Assembly (NCBI GenBank): GCA_964247055.1
Contig: OZ176055.1
Coordinates: 8,246,001 to 8,310,000 of the forward strand
Direction: 5' to 3'
Length of the DNA: 64,000 bases
DNA from: Paragordius varius
Taxonomy: Eukaryota; Nematomorpha
The translations under genes and the position numbers were made by a program. Below are positions 1 to 12,570 of the stretch, piece by piece. The notes beneath the pieces are model-generated. The model searched no databases. It had not been told where the DNA came from and worked only from the letters and a program-made list of their open reading frames with translations. Within the stretch, counting starts at the first letter, position 1. Every line of letters begins with the position of its first letter.

Positions 1-1067
1 AGGATTTGAATCTAAGAATTATCTCTAATTTATAAATAAACATTAAATTGATAGAGAAAATTTTTTAAAATTCAATATAAAGAATCGAATAAAGTTAATA
101 TAAAAATTTGAAACTCAACACCCGACCTAAGCATCGGCGGGAATTATTTTACAAATTAAACGAAAAATATTATATTTGACGAGAAGAGAGTTTCGCTGGA
201 ATTTATCAGTCAATGTGTTAAGAAAAATATATTTTTTGGCTATAAAAACAAATCTCATAAATTCAGATTTTATATTAAATTTGGAATATTAATGAAAATT
301 TCGAAATAATTTATTGTCACAACTTTTTCACACTTTTTAATTTCCAATTTTTATTAACAATTTTACATATTGAAATATCAAATTTATCAGATGGTTAAAT
401 TTAATTTTATAATATACAAACGGTTTTAACTATTTCTGGATAAAAACAAATATATGCCAATAAAATTGGACAAAGTTGAAAAAAATATTTTTACCATTTC
501 ATATCAATTATCACGTTTATATATTTTTTGTTAAATAAGTTATTAAAAATATGGTAATGTATGTACCCCGTGCTAATAAGGCATGTTGAAATGGACCAGC
601 ATAATTTTGTGAAATCGTTTCTGATAGGTCTAAATTAGTTATCTGAATAAAAGCAATTTAAGTTTATCTATGTATATACTTGTTTGTATTCTCTGATTAC
701 GGACTTTATATGGTTAGGTTCCCGTTTAGTAAAAAGGTTAATGATAAATTCTTCATTTTGCCAACTTGAAAACTGTATGAAAAAAAGGCGTACAGCAAAA
801 AAAGTTTCACGGACCAAACGTAAAAATATAAGGACAAATATTTTTTGTCAAAAGGCAGCTGTATTTTTTAAACTTGTAGTCATATATAATTCATTGTCTT
901 AAAGTGCAAGTAGAAACTAAAATGTAACCTAGTAACACAATTAATATATATTCTACGATTGTAATTACGTAATTCTAGAAAAGATTAAGGGGTGTTTTGA
1001 AAAAAATATTCGTCTTTATGTTTTTACGTTTTGTCTGCATAAAATCAATTTTTACTGTATATAAAAG
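1..1067. other. Intergenic, no gene seen
   Basis: AT-rich sequence downstream of the minus-strand annexin-like gene. The only structure recognised is two copies of a dispersed short repeat, at about 815-880 and 998-1068. A 72-codon open frame at 684-902 has no family resemblance and runs through one of these repeats. Confidence 0.6.
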
Positions 1068-1070
1068 TTA
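998..1070 (-). repeat. Dispersed short repeat DR1, reverse copy
   Basis: Typical member of an about 80-bp repeat. Read in reverse complement it runs TACAGTAAAAATT, then ACAGACAAAACGTAAAAA, then AAAGACAAATATTTTT. The copy abuts the stop codon of the annexin-like gene. A forward, weaker copy lies at about 815-880. Confidence 0.7.
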
Positions 1071-4000
1071 AACTTTTATCAAAAATTCCACATCATTATC
1101 AATGCTATTCGTGTGATCGGATTTGTTGCTTTCGTTATAACTAGTACACAGTTTCAACAGGAATTTTTTTATGTTACCCGATGTGCGCCCAGATATTTTA
1201 TCTGTAAGGCTAATATTATACGTTGTCCCAAAGACATTTAGTAAATTTTCCATCTCCTGAATAAAATATATTATACCCCATTTATCTTTTCAGCAAATAC
1301 ATTTTATAACTGAAAAACAATATTTTTTAATTCAATGACAATATTTTTACCCAAAAGCAGTTTTTATTTAAAGGCAAAATCTATCATTCCAAAATTTTTT
1401 TTATATAAAATATAATTTAATAACAATAGGTTTGGGTAAACATTTTGCTAAAATTGTTTTTAAATAAATAAATTCGGAATATTATTCGATTGTTCAAAAA
1501 GTATTAAACTATCCAGTAAAAAATGTTGTTTTTTTTAACTTATATGCAGCCCCTATTAAATTTTAAAAAAGGTTAAATTAACACAAGTTAAAACATCTGC
1601 TGTTTTATAAAAAATTTAAAAAAACCATGTGAGTTCGTGAACATAAAATGCATAGTAATAGTCGATAATTTATATCAGAGTCTTGGTTGGATAGCGCAGT
1701 GAATATGGATGTTGCATCCCTCAGAGCAGTTTCTTGCATTAGAGAAAGCATAATTTTGCAAACACTGCTATTGACTTGAAAAGTCAATTCTGAATCCAGA
1801 TCCTATGTTGTTATTAAAGAAAACAATGCATAAAATTGGGTGGTATTAAAAATGACCTGATGTAATATTTACATTATAATAGATAAATGTATCTAGATTC
1901 TATGATACAAATGCTCAGCATCATCGAATTATAGCGCAAATTTTGCCATGTTCGATATGGAGCAATTACCAAAGTGTAAATATATTTCTTAAATGACTTG
2001 GGCCCAAAACCATTAGCACCATAAAAATCCTAATGTATTTTACTATCAGAAAATATATATTTCATCAGGATATTTTTTATGTGCACTGTTTAATAATGAT
2101 ACTTTCAAATATATTTTCCGGTATTCCTTTTGAATAAGCAATCGTTGCATGTTTGACCGTTTTGATAAAATATTGGATATAATTTTTTCTTTCAAGCTAC
2201 CTATTAATATATACATTAATTATAGATACTATTATTTAGAAAAACGGTTTCGATAATTCTGGCATCGATGTCGGCCTGGAAATTTTTGGCAGGAAAAATT
2301 GTACTCCACGGACTCTAGATTATTTAATTATATTTTATGAGTAAGTACCGTTATATAAAGGGCTTCATCATTGTTTAGTAGTTTGAATGTATCAACCTAC
2401 AATATGTATATATATATATATATATATATTGATATTTATTAAAAATTTATTTATAAGTATTATACAGTAGAAAATTATACAGACAAAAACTAAAAGACAA
2501 CTATTTTTTAACCTTCTTTTTTTAAATATAACAAATCGTTTGGGGTCGCGCAAAATAAGAGTGTAAATTTGGTAATCAACCCTCTTTTATATTTTCAATT
2601 TGTAATTATGTAGTGTTGGGAGAATATATCAAGGTTTAAAAAGCATGGTTGTTTTTAGAAAAAAATATTTGTCTTTTAATTTTTATGTTTTGTCTGTATT
2701 TAGGTATTGCAAAACATATATATATATATATATATATAATTGATGTATACCTTGGAATATTCATCATTGTTTAAAATTTTGTTATCCTTAACGGATGATT
2801 GTTTTGTCACAAATAAGACTAAAAATTTGGATATATTAGGTGACGACAATCTTTTTTCAATGTCAGCTATTAAAGTAACTCTGTAAAGTTTGCGATATTC
2901 TTGAGTAATCTTGGGCAGATTGTCCTAATTTTATTATTTTTTTATTAAAAAAACTAAAATCAAAAATTACCTCGATTGTTTGCAATGCGAAATAATACAA
3001 TTTATTTTCGCTAACGAGTATTTGATCATGGATTTTGGCAGCAAGAGACCGGTAATATGTCGTAACAATGTTTACTAATAAATTTTAGAAAAAAATAATT
3101 TTGAATTATATTAACAACATCCTTACCCATTATGAATATTGGTGACGAGCTTTCTTTACCATAGTTAATTTTATCGAGTTGGGATTTTGTAAGCTATATT
3201 TCCAATAAAATATATATATTGATTATGAAAAAGTATGGCAAATTAAACATTGTTACTAATTAAAAAAGTATTTTAAAAATTTATTTTCTAGATTTAAAAA
3301 ACTATTTGGAATGTTAAAAATCATAATATGTGAAGAATCGGTTACTATTATGAAAAGGTTTTTGGAATTGGCATAAGAGTAAAAGATATATTTAAAAATA
3401 TTCCATTTCCATCTCAAAATATTGTTAACACTCCTATACCTTTTGGGGTACCTTTATATCCGAGAGCGATTTTAAGAATATTTTAAAAAGTATTTAAAAT
3501 ATTAAGCCGACAAAAATATGCATTCTTTAGTCTTTTTAGGCGCATTATGCAAAAAATTTTTTTTTAAAATGTAAAATTTTAAAAAAACATCTGATATTTA
3601 TTTAGCCATTTTTTTCATGATTTTTTTTAAATCGCTAATGCAACAAGCAAATGAATGTATATTATGGTTAGAGATTGAAAATAATTAACTTTAAAATTCA
3701 GGTTACATTTAAATAGCAATTCTGATTTTAATATCAGCTTTTCGTTTCAATCGTGCTTTAGAGCTGCCCCAATTCCGGACTATAGAAGTAATAAAATTGT
3801 AAATACAACCTTTTTATCTAATACATGAGAATAATGTTTGATAATTAATTAATTAAAATAACTTTCAAAACTCTTTATTTATAAAATTGAGCTCTGGGAT
3901 ATAATACTACCCCAAAATGCAAACGACAAAAAAGTGATAAGGTAATCAAGTAATAATAATATAATCTAAAAAGCTATTATATATATATATATATATATCT

Positions 4001-7000
4001 TTTCAAATTCCATGAGTTCGGATAACATTATTATGGGTTTTGGGAATTAGTATTATCTCCCAACCTATCCGTTTTTCGCGAAACTCTAATAGAATGCTAA
4101 TTTATTCAAAAAATAAATGCTCTTTTCTGCATAAATTGATGTAATTTATAGGGCATGCATTTTTAAATCACGATTCAAATTGGGGTAACTAGTGACCTCA
4201 GATTATATCAAAATTAATATTATTAAAAACGGCTAGAATGTTTAAATAAATTTAATATCTAAAAAAGTCTAATCAGAATCTTTCCAAAATAATTAGTAAA
4301 TAAAATGTGGGCGTAATAATACAGTCCCATAATTCAAATATAAAAAAATATTCATTGATGTCCAGCTGTTATATTTTTTATGCAGCCCGCTGAATTGTTT
4401 GAGCTAAAAATGCGGCCCGCGAAGCCATTTGTGTTGAATAACCCTGAATAGTAAAAGAACAACGAACGGCATTCAAACAATTTTTCCCCTATATTTTAAC
4501 ATTAATTTTTTAAATTATGGAAAATAATTTTTTACCTTAATACTACTAGTTAACCAATTGAAATATTTATTATTTAAGATTTATCGATATAATCATAAAT
4601 AATACAATATTTTTGTATAAATGAAGGAAATGTGTGGTAAAACATAAATCCATAATGCAGATATATTATGCGACCTTCAAAAACTATTAATATCATAATT
4701 ATTTATAAACGACAAATACTTTTATACATATATATTTACAATATGAAATAGTTAATAAATATATTTAAACAATAATATAGCGTATACCTTGTTATATTTT
4801 AGTATAACATCTCTGAAATATACGGGTCCCTTGGCATCCAACAAATTTAACAAATGATTATCAATTTTAGTTTTTCCATCCTTAGTAATCTTGATATAAA
4901 TTAAATACAAAATTAATTATACATCACGTATTGTTTCGATTTCTTTGATCAAATCAATATTTTTGTAGGGCTTGGTATAACTTTCCTTCTATAATACAGA
5001 AAAAATGGGGGTTTAATGTAAAAAGAGTTCTTTCCTTTTAACAATAATTTTAATTGTTTAAAAGTTTTGATAAAGTAGAAATTTTTACATGTAAAATATT
5101 TGATACTATATCTAGAAAAAAATGTACCATACCCGATATAATATTTCCATAATGGTCAACATTTGTTCGGAAGATGTTTTATCAATCATCTCAAAAAAAT
5201 CTATCTTCTTATCTAATATCAGTTTATAATATATAACATATATGGCGTTACCTTTTATAATGGTAAAATTACCGTTCTGATTGTTTAATGGAATTAGTCA
5301 CGATTAAATGAAAATTATTAATCCATTTCTAACAATTAATTTGATTAAATCTTAAAATTTTACAGTGTTTTTGTGGACTATATAAATTAAAAATATTAAT
5401 AAGCAATAATTTTGGTGTATCTTTATTTACTTTTATAAGGTTCAGGGCACAGCCAGGAAATAATTTATAAATGGGCCCAATTTTAGTTACAGTTATAAAA
5501 TACCCCATTCCGATATACACACTCACTTATATGTTAATAAGATAAGTAAACATGAGAACAAACCTTTTATCCATTGTTCTCGGAAAAATTTCAAGATCTA
5601 AAACATATTAATATATAAATAAATGTAACAACCGTTTATGTAATACCTCGTATTCATTCGTGGCAAATAGGGTAAGAATACTGGTGAAATCCTTTTTCTA
5701 TAAATTTTCACAAATTAAAAGTTAAAAGTAATACATTGAGCGCTTTTTCAATTTCATGGTAAAACAACTTATCTCTCCTCACACACACTAAATCAATTAT
5801 CGGATAAAATTCTTTGGGTAAAACAGCTTTAAAACTTTGTTCCAAGTCCTATAAAGGTTTTTTATTATATCTTAAGTATACGCGTTGAGTTTTATCCAGA
5901 AATAAGTGCGCAAAAGTTTGTCGACTACCATAATTAGATCGACAAAGTATGGAAAGTGTTTGTTTTGTAAGAATTTCATCTGGTTTCTGTCCGCGATTTA
6001 GACCGTCAATCAATGCATTTATATCCGAAGTATCTGTCTATATGAAACATACAATGATGAAAAATGAACTATTTATCTATTTAATTAAATTTTAACGGAA
6101 TATACACATATGTAGCAAAACTCAAATTTAGTGACCTTAGATTCATGCTTGGTATATTTGATATTTGTTTTGTCCTTTAATTTGTAGTATTTGTCGTAAT
6201 ATAAATCAGGTAGATCAAAATTTTGTGGGGTATAGAAACGTTCTGTGATATCTCCGTTGTTTTCGGCCTTTAATCGATTCTTATCGTTATCAAATTCCGT
6301 TTCTAATCATTTGTATATTATTTTTTGAATAAATGGGAAAATTTGTATTAATGATAATAAGAGTTAAACTATTCTTAATTTCTATTCAATTATTTTTTAA
6401 CAAATCTCAAAGGCACTCCATTAAAATAATTGACTGTAAACGTAACGTGAATGCTATTTCTCAAGACTTCTTTTTGTCTCTAAATGAGGAGCCAAAATTG
6501 TTATATACACCCTTTAACATTTTTCCGAGTTAATGAGTGTAATTTGAAACATCAAATGCTGATATGGGATGTAATGACTGTGACTTACAGGCGTAGTCAT
6601 GAGTCTTAACCGTTTTTTTGGCAAAAAGTTTCTTGTTAAAAATCAATTATTAATTTTCAACATATTGTCCATCGTCTTCTACACATTTCACCCCTCTCTC
6701 ACGTAATATAAGAATGCATGCCATAAAAACCGATTGCTTTTGGGACAAACTATTCATCAAGCCATATCCAACGTTTTAATTATTGAGGTGCGGCTTTACG
6801 AACATGTGCCTCATTAATGCAAAGAAGAGTCAGATGGCGCTGGATTATGAGCGCACAGCGGATGCGATAGAATTTCCAATCCAAGCGATTTTAAGATTTC
6901 TTTCATAAGTTTTATTATGTGAGACGGAGCATTGTTGAGCAATATCAATTTTTCCATGCCTTCTGGCCCACCCTGGTCGTTTTTTAATTAATCGATGATT

Positions 7001-8211
7001 TAAATTAATCATTTATGTGGCGTTGTATATTAACGGTTACAGCGAGCTTCAAAGGTTCATGCACAATTCCGATCTTATCTTACCAGACACAGCAACGTTC
7101 TTTTACCGAAACGATTTGGCCTTAATGTTGATGAATTGGATTGACAAGGTGAAAGCGACGAGATTTCCGCTTTGGATTTACAAACCCTTTTCATGATTCA
7201 CCCAATTCAATGCAAAAATGATTTTCTTTCGTGGCACAAAAGCAGGATTTTACAAGTCGCTTTGAATTTTTGTTTTGACGTTCATTCAAATGGTGTGGGA
7301 ACCCATTTACCGTTTAATCATCATAAAATAACTCTAGAATTTATCGCCATTGCTTGGTCAAACAAAGCACCCACTATTTCACATTAAAAACCTAACTTAT
7401 AAATTTCAAAATTATATTCTACAAGTTTTAATCAATGGAACATATCCAGTACAGCATAATATGACTTTCAAAAGCCTCCAAAAAGTAGTGTTGCTGCAAA
7501 TGTTCTATTAGTATAAACGCTACTTTTATTGGACCCAACTTACACGTGTTTGTTGTCAATGTTAGATTACCAAAATGGGATTCATAACTAATTAATAGTC
7601 TGAGTATACTTTTCGCTAACGTCTCTCTTAGTTAAACAAGTAATAACTTACGATACCGATAAATTTGGATAAAGCTAAATCTAGTGATAATTTATTTACA
7701 ATAAAATTTTAAATATGAAAAATTTATAAAAGATTTTGTGTTAATCGATATCTAACAAGTTTCAGCCATATATATAATAGATACTACCTCGTAAGTTTTC
7801 AGAATCTGTTGATGAGCGATCTAATCTAAGCAGAGTGGGTTCACTGCTATAAGATCCTGAATGATCACTTCCAGAATTGCCATTTGATAAGTCTTTGGTT
7901 GAATTTGTATGATTAGATCCAGAATAATTTGTGGAATTTGTATTATTGGTTAAATCAGACAAACTTTTATGCAATAAATATTTTTTATCAGAAGATTTGG
8001 TAGTTTTTGTATTTATAGATTCTCTTGTCTTTGTACTATCCTTAAAACTTTGATGTTTAACGGCATCGGTTGAATGTTTGTTTGATTTAACATTTTTATA
8101 GATTGCTGATTGTTCTGAGGGCAAAAACGCGTAAATCTGTTTGGATTCAATCAATTTTAACGGTGTTATCCATTCATTGGCATCGTATACAATATCTTTA
8201 TATTCAAACAT
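1068..8211 (-). CDS. Divergent multi-repeat annexin-like protein, 19 exons
   Basis: Exons (high to low): 8211-7788, 6302-6136, 6037-5882, 5848-5735, 5697-5647, 5597-5564, 5525-5431, 5276-5252, 5212-5133, 4988-4923, 4889-4788, 3193-3127, 3074-2971, 2924-2751, 2314-2230, 2200-2103, 2029-1970, 1802-1626, 1256-1068. All phases agree, giving 755 residues. Residues 1-195 are low-complexity Ser/Thr/Asn-rich. Annexin signatures follow: a helix-B RSNMQR with QKEYRKIY, a second LCILCSRTHM at the end of exon 18, and the last repeat with SLTDKISGRTSGNIKKFLLK before a short tail. Earlier repeats are weaker (ALIDGLNRGQKPDEIL, ITQEYRKLYRVTLIADIEK). The annexin-like part is about 560 residues, against about 310 for four repeats, so there may be six or more. 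No canonical GxGT calcium loop is visible, so membrane binding may be calcium-independent (inference). The start is the first ATG after an in-frame stop. Ends in TAA. Confidence 0.82.
2632..2740 (-). repeat. DR1 copy plus (TA)n in annexin intron 14
   Basis: Contains AAAAAGCATGGTTG, then ATATTTGTCTTTTAATTTTT, then TGTTTTGTCTGTATTTA, followed by a (TA)n run. An oppositely oriented fragment sits at about 2464-2515, next to another (TA)n run at 2408-2430. The two face each other inside the same intron. Confidence 0.65.
3426..3925. repeat. Dispersed about 0.5-kb repeat R3, copy 1
   Basis: Lies in annexin intron 11. Shares long diverged blocks with about 41365-41745 and 59225-59640. Shared landmarks are TATGCNTTCTTTAGTCTTTT, TGTATATTATGGTT, TCAGCTNTTCGTTTCAATCG, GAGCTGCCCCAATT and TTTTTATCTAATACAT. 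No coding capacity was recognised. Confidence 0.65.
4322..4446. mobile_element. Probable hAT-type MITE
   Basis: The right end, read inward, is CAGGGTTATTCAACACAAAT followed by GGCTTCGCGGGCCGCA, a typical hAT-type terminus. The left end CAGTCCCATAATTCAA is its weaker counterpart. No convincing 8-bp target duplication was found. It sits in annexin intron 11. Confidence 0.45.
6640..7540 (-). pseudogene. Decayed mariner transposase in annexin intron 1
   Basis: Reverse-strand translation gives NAPSHIIKLMKEILKSLG followed by the remnant HPLCAHNPAPSDSSLH. This matches the mariner/Tc1 catalytic region, where a DN.PSH motif precedes a P.APSD. block by about 34 residues. Further upstream WDKIGIVHEPLKLAV corresponds to the usual W.G..H.ELL block. 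Several stops and frameshifts break the frame, so it is inactive. Terminal inverted repeats could not be delimited. Its presence explains the length of this intron (about 1.5 kb). Confidence 0.75.
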
Positions 8212-8967
8212 TTTTGTATTCCAAAAAAATCAATAATAACCAAAAAATTCACAATTGCACCATAAAACTATTATCAATTATGAAAAAAACAAGGTAATAT
8301 TATTAAATATAGGTATATGTTATTTTATCACTGCCTACATCGTTCAGATATTTTAATATTGTTTATATATTATTTAGAATACTAAATATGCGTAGATTTT
8401 GTTATTTAACTTGATAATTTTGACGTTTAAAAACTATTAGATTAATAGCATATTGTACTTATTTCTATTGTCACCTTTATCTATTTTAATTAATCGTTAG
8501 ATTACCACTATTACTCTACTGAGAGGTCATATTTTACAAATTTTTGTACCATGTTTTATATTAATGGCATAGTATAATTTAAAAAAATTTAAATTATTTA
8601 ACCCTTATAAAAGATTTAGTTTTGGATCGACTACTTACTATATAATAATTTCAACAAAAATTTAGATAACATCTTTTGGGAATAAATTGCATTGCACCTA
8701 TAAGGAATAAGAGAAAAAGGAATTATAGAAATGAACAGTCTTGATTAATTCTACCATTAACATTGTGGAGCACAAGATTAAGTTTTGACAATTATTTATC
8801 GGGTTAGGGGCTCTCTTTTTTATATAACTATTCCTATATTCAACTCATTTTCCATAATTCGTATATCCCATTTCTCCAACACATTTATGAATAATCTCTA
8901 GCTATTTTTTAAAACTTATCAGATTTGCTATTCTAGCTTGGTATTGATAGCGGCAACGGATTTAGAT
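8212..8967. other. Upstream region of annexin-like gene, no gene seen
   Basis: AT-rich. It probably holds the annexin promoter and 5' leader, but no convincing TATA box or other element stands out from the background composition. Confidence 0.5.
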
Positions 8968-9204
8968 AAGGGGTGCACGCGCGCGAGCATGCTGCCCTCC
9001 AAAATATTTTTTGAGAAATTTAAATACAAAATTTAGTAAATCTAAATAATATTGATTTTCTTAAACATATTCCTAATGAATCTTTCTAATGGCAATGAAA
9101 TAACAAAAACTAAAATAAATACTAGTTTTTACAGTCTTGTGTGTAAAATTGCGAATAAAATATTTGTTAGACCCCGCTCGTAACCTTTTGTGTTGACACC
9201 CCTG
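8968..9204. mobile_element. Possible hAT-type MITE abutting the larger hAT element
   Basis: The left end reads AAGGGGTGCACGCGCGCGAG, an unusually GC-rich stretch here. The right end read inward is CAGGGGTGTCAACACAAAAG. Both resemble hAT termini. No 8-bp target duplication is evident, and the right end touches the terminus of the next element, so the insertion history is unclear. Confidence 0.35.
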
Positions 9205-9479
9205 TAAGGTGACAGATTTTTTGAAGGAAAAAGCGGGACAAATCTGAGAAGGGGGGGTCATTGGGGGGTTCAACCAAAAATTTTTATACAAAAAATTTAT
9301 TGTAATATTTATTTATTTTTAACACAAATACATTATAAATATAAAAATATTTGTACTTCACAGGTTGTTTGCACCATATTCAATAAATTTACATGCGCAC
9401 GAACAAAGGGTGAAGTGATTGTAATATTCTAGAAAAAAATAATAAAGACGAAATCATCACCAAGTGAGCTGGGTGATGC

Positions 9480-9890
9480 AAGAAGCGGCACAAAAAATAT
9501 TTTTAACAATTTAGCGAATAATCTTAATCAAAACATTATTGGCAGATACACAACGCTATTCAAACAGCTACTGATTTGTTACCCCTGGATGTGAAAAATA
9601 TGGATGTTAAAATACTTGGATATTGTAGAACTGTTGGTCAGCTCTTTTGCCAGCGATTGAAATATTTATAAAAATGTGATCTCCTAGAATCCTATTTTTT
9701 ATCACAGGACAAAGGTCAAAATTCCAAGTCAAAAAAGTTTAGAAAATAATTTTATACCATTACCTAATCGCAATATTATAAAGCATCCAGAAAAACATGG
9801 CTCAATGAATAGCCAGAATATAAAATGTTTTATACAAACAGAAATGATTATTTGGAAGACAAGACGGTGAACAATGACACTTTTTTATGA
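9480..9890 (+). pseudogene. Inverted relic of the same hAT transposase family
   Basis: The forward strand carries NNLNQNIIG, an IQTAT remnant and LLPLDVKN-like remnants in shifting frames. They parallel DNLNQNIIGVGCAAHS and FLPLDVENVVVKIYYYF of the main minus-strand copy at about 11200-11340. It is heavily mutated and lies head to head with the main copy. Confidence 0.6.
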
Positions 9891-10199
9891 AGTCTCATTA
9901 TTAAATAAATATATTGAATGAAAACTTATATTATAGACAACAGAAAAAAATACGTAAGATAGAAATGGTTAAAATAATCGTTTTTAAACAAATTATGTTC
10001 CATACAATAATATTTTAATTGTAGAATTTGCATTATCTTTACCTGAACCACCCCCATTGAACGGGTTTTTCCACAGTAAATTAAGTAAGGACACGGAATC
10101 AAATTTAAATGTTGAATAAAAGCCATTTTATGTGTTCAAATATAATTTGACAAATTATGAAGACTTATACAATATTTTAAGTAATTTTGTTTATTTTTT

Positions 10200-12053
10200 A
10201 ACACAAAAACTTTAAAGAAAATATTTTATTCTTTGGTATATTTTTTGTTTGAGTGAATGCGTTTTAGCAGATTGTCATCATTTTTTAAAATATTGTGGAA
10301 GTCTTCACAAGAATTTGTCAAATTATATTTGACAGATAAAACGGCCTTTAAAGTTTCAACATTTAAATTTGATTTTTCCGATGTCCACACCTGATCTGTG
10401 GAAAAAAACTCAGTAGCAGCGTTGGTTCCAGGTCAAGATAGTGCGAATTCCACAATTTTAAAATATTATTGTATGCAATATAGTTGGCTTCAAAATGATG
10501 AAATATTTCCAACCATTTCTTTTCTGCTGTATATTTTTCTTTTGTCCATAATTTAAGTTTTTCATTATTAATATATCTTTTAACTAATGATACTTCAGAA
10601 AAAAGTCATTTTCTGAAAGATTACTTTTTGAGAATTTTTGGGAGCAGATATAATCATATGATTTTTGAACATCGCACCAATTAAATTCTGATTTTAATGT
10701 AATCCAATGAAAATGATCAATTTCATTGAATTGCGTCGTCCAGTCTTCCAAATAATCTTTACAGTTTGTATATAACATTTTTATATGGTACAGGATATCT
10801 TGGCGATTTATTAAGCCTTGTTTTTCTAAATTATTTATTATATTGCGTATGGTTAATAGTATAAAATTATTTTCTAACCGTTATTGACATTGGACTCGTT
10901 ACTAACTTCATTGGTTACTTCGATTGCCGAAATTTCGTCACCGTCCATAAATTTAATAACATTTTGAAAGAGAGAAGCTTGATTATGTAAGAATTCTAAC
11001 CATATTTTTGAAGAATCACTTTCAAAAAACTTTTTTAAAGTTGTAGGACATTTGTCCTGTGATAAAATTTTTTTCAAAGGATCATATTCGATAGCTGGCA
11101 TAAAAGCTAACCAGCGAGTTTTGCAATATCCAAGCATTTTTTGATATTCTGCCTTTTCACAGAATTCTTTAAGCGTTTCAACACGTACCGTGTATATATA
11201 AAAATAGTAATATATTTTAACAACTACATTTTCCACATCTAGGGGTAAAAAATCAGCAGCTGTTTGAATAGCGTTGTGTATTGAATGCGCTGCACACCCG
11301 ACGCCAATAATGTTTTGATTAAGATTATCTGTTATTTTATGAAAAATATTTTTTGTTCCTCTCCTTGCTTTTCCACCAAAGTTCGTATTGGTGTTGTCAG
11401 CGCAATATGCGATAATTTTGTCTTTTAAATTATTTTTTTTAGAATATGCATTATTGAAGTAAATATTATTTCGGAATTTTCACCGGGTAGGGAAATTAAA
11501 TATAAAATTTTTATTTTTATTCCGGTTTCTGAATCAAAATATCTTATTAAAGTGGGAAATAATTTTGTTTGTTGGTGATTTGATGCATCAGAGTATAGGG
11601 ATAAGAAATTAATTTTTAGCAAATCTTTTTGTATTTCAGAAAATGCATGTGGCGAAAGGACATTGGACACAATGGCTTCAGCCTTTGTACGGGCACATTT
11701 TTTTATGGAATAACGTGCGAATAACTGAGGTACAGTCCATAGATCTAAAGGAATGATTGTGAGGCGTGAAAAGATAACACGCCCTCAGCTAGTGCCAAAT
11801 TCTTTTCTTCCTCTCCAAAAGCGGTTTTTCGAAAAAAATCGCTCATTTTGTAAGATGATGCCACCATATCTAAACATTTTTTATGTTTCTGTGTTTCCAT
11901 ATGCTTTGTAATATCATGCTTGCCGCTATGTACTAGGGTGAATTCCCCCTCGCATATAAGACATTTAACAGATGATTCATTCTTCGTTTTTTTAATATAA
12001 GGAAAATCTTTCATTAATTCATCGTTGAATTTACAACCTCTTTTTGTGCTCAT
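10200..12053 (-). pseudogene. hAT transposase with N-terminal BED-like zinc finger, broken
   Basis: Starts at 12053 with MSTKRGCKFNDELMKDFPYI. A BED/C2H2-type finger follows (KCLICEGEF, then HDITKHMETQKH). After a break, frames at 11670-11425 and 11236-10874 carry LSLYSDASNH, RYFDSETGIKIK and LPGENSEI, then the family block YTVRVETLKEFC, CKTRWLAFMPAIE and FLHNQASLFQNVIKFM. Weaker C-terminal pieces (e.g. 10778-10584) lie before the left end. This order is that of the vertebrate ZNF862/KIAA1586-like domesticated hAT family. At least three frame breaks make it non-functional. Confidence 0.75.
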
Positions 12054-12083
12054 ATTTATAAACTACTATTAGTGAAATAAACG

Positions 12084-12305
12084 TGTAAGGTACCAATTTG
12101 TGGTATCAATTTGTCTTTTAAGCTACCGATTTGTGGTATTAATTTGGCTTTTTAATAATGTTGGCAAGTAATAAAACTAAAATATTAGTATAATAAATAT
12201 TATATTACCTTAATTTTCTGGAATAAATGTGTAAGGTACCGATTTGTGGTATCAATTTGTCTTTTAATCTAGAGATTTGTGGTATTAATTTGGCTTTTTG
12301 ATAAT
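12084..12305. repeat. Subterminal repeats of the hAT element
   Basis: GTAAGGTACCNATTTGTGGT plus ATCAATTTGTCTTTTAA, followed by GATTTGTGGTATTAATTTGG, occurs twice, at about 12084-12153 and 12229-12297. Each copy itself contains two shorter GATTTGTGGTAT-type motifs. Such arrays near a terminus are typical hAT transposase-binding sites; that role is inferred. Confidence 0.65.
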
Positions 12306-12570
12306 AATGACAGTAGTATTAGGAAGGAAAGTATATAATCATATGATATAAATTCTAAAAAAATAAATATTTTTAATTTAAAAATAAAAAATTTTAATTT
12401 AAAATTTATATAGATTTTAAAGATATTTAATGATAAAAAATTTAAACGGATAAAAAAAATTTATTTTTAAAAAAATTTTTTTTTATATAATCGTGAAAAA
12501 GCGGGACATTTTAAAAAACGTAGCGGGACGCGGGACAAAGTGTGAAAAAGCGGGACGTCTGGTCACCTTA

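Larger units (their letters stand above)
9205..12570 (-). mobile_element. Decayed hAT (ZNF862/KIAA1586-like) transposon
   Basis: Ends are short inverted repeats: TAAGGTGAC-AGA at 9205, and TAAGGTGACCAGACGTCCCG read inward from 12570, with matching AAAAAGCGGGAC subterminal blocks at about 9228 and 12545. Between them lies a broken reverse-strand transposase. No 8-bp target duplication could be confirmed. A second relic of the same family sits inside in opposite orientation, so the element is composite. Confidence 0.7.

Noticed and set aside
684-902. Plus-strand 72-codon frame near the window start
   Set aside because: It runs into a DR1 repeat copy and shows no protein family resemblance.
2240-2345. 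Plus-strand exon ending in a strong gtaagt donor
   Set aside because: The reverse strand gives ADIDARIIETVFLNN, which joins in phase to the RSNMQR annexin exon. The plus-strand reading has no family match.
7172-7387. Plus-strand 71-codon frame
   Set aside because: It is the antisense shadow of the mariner transposase relic.
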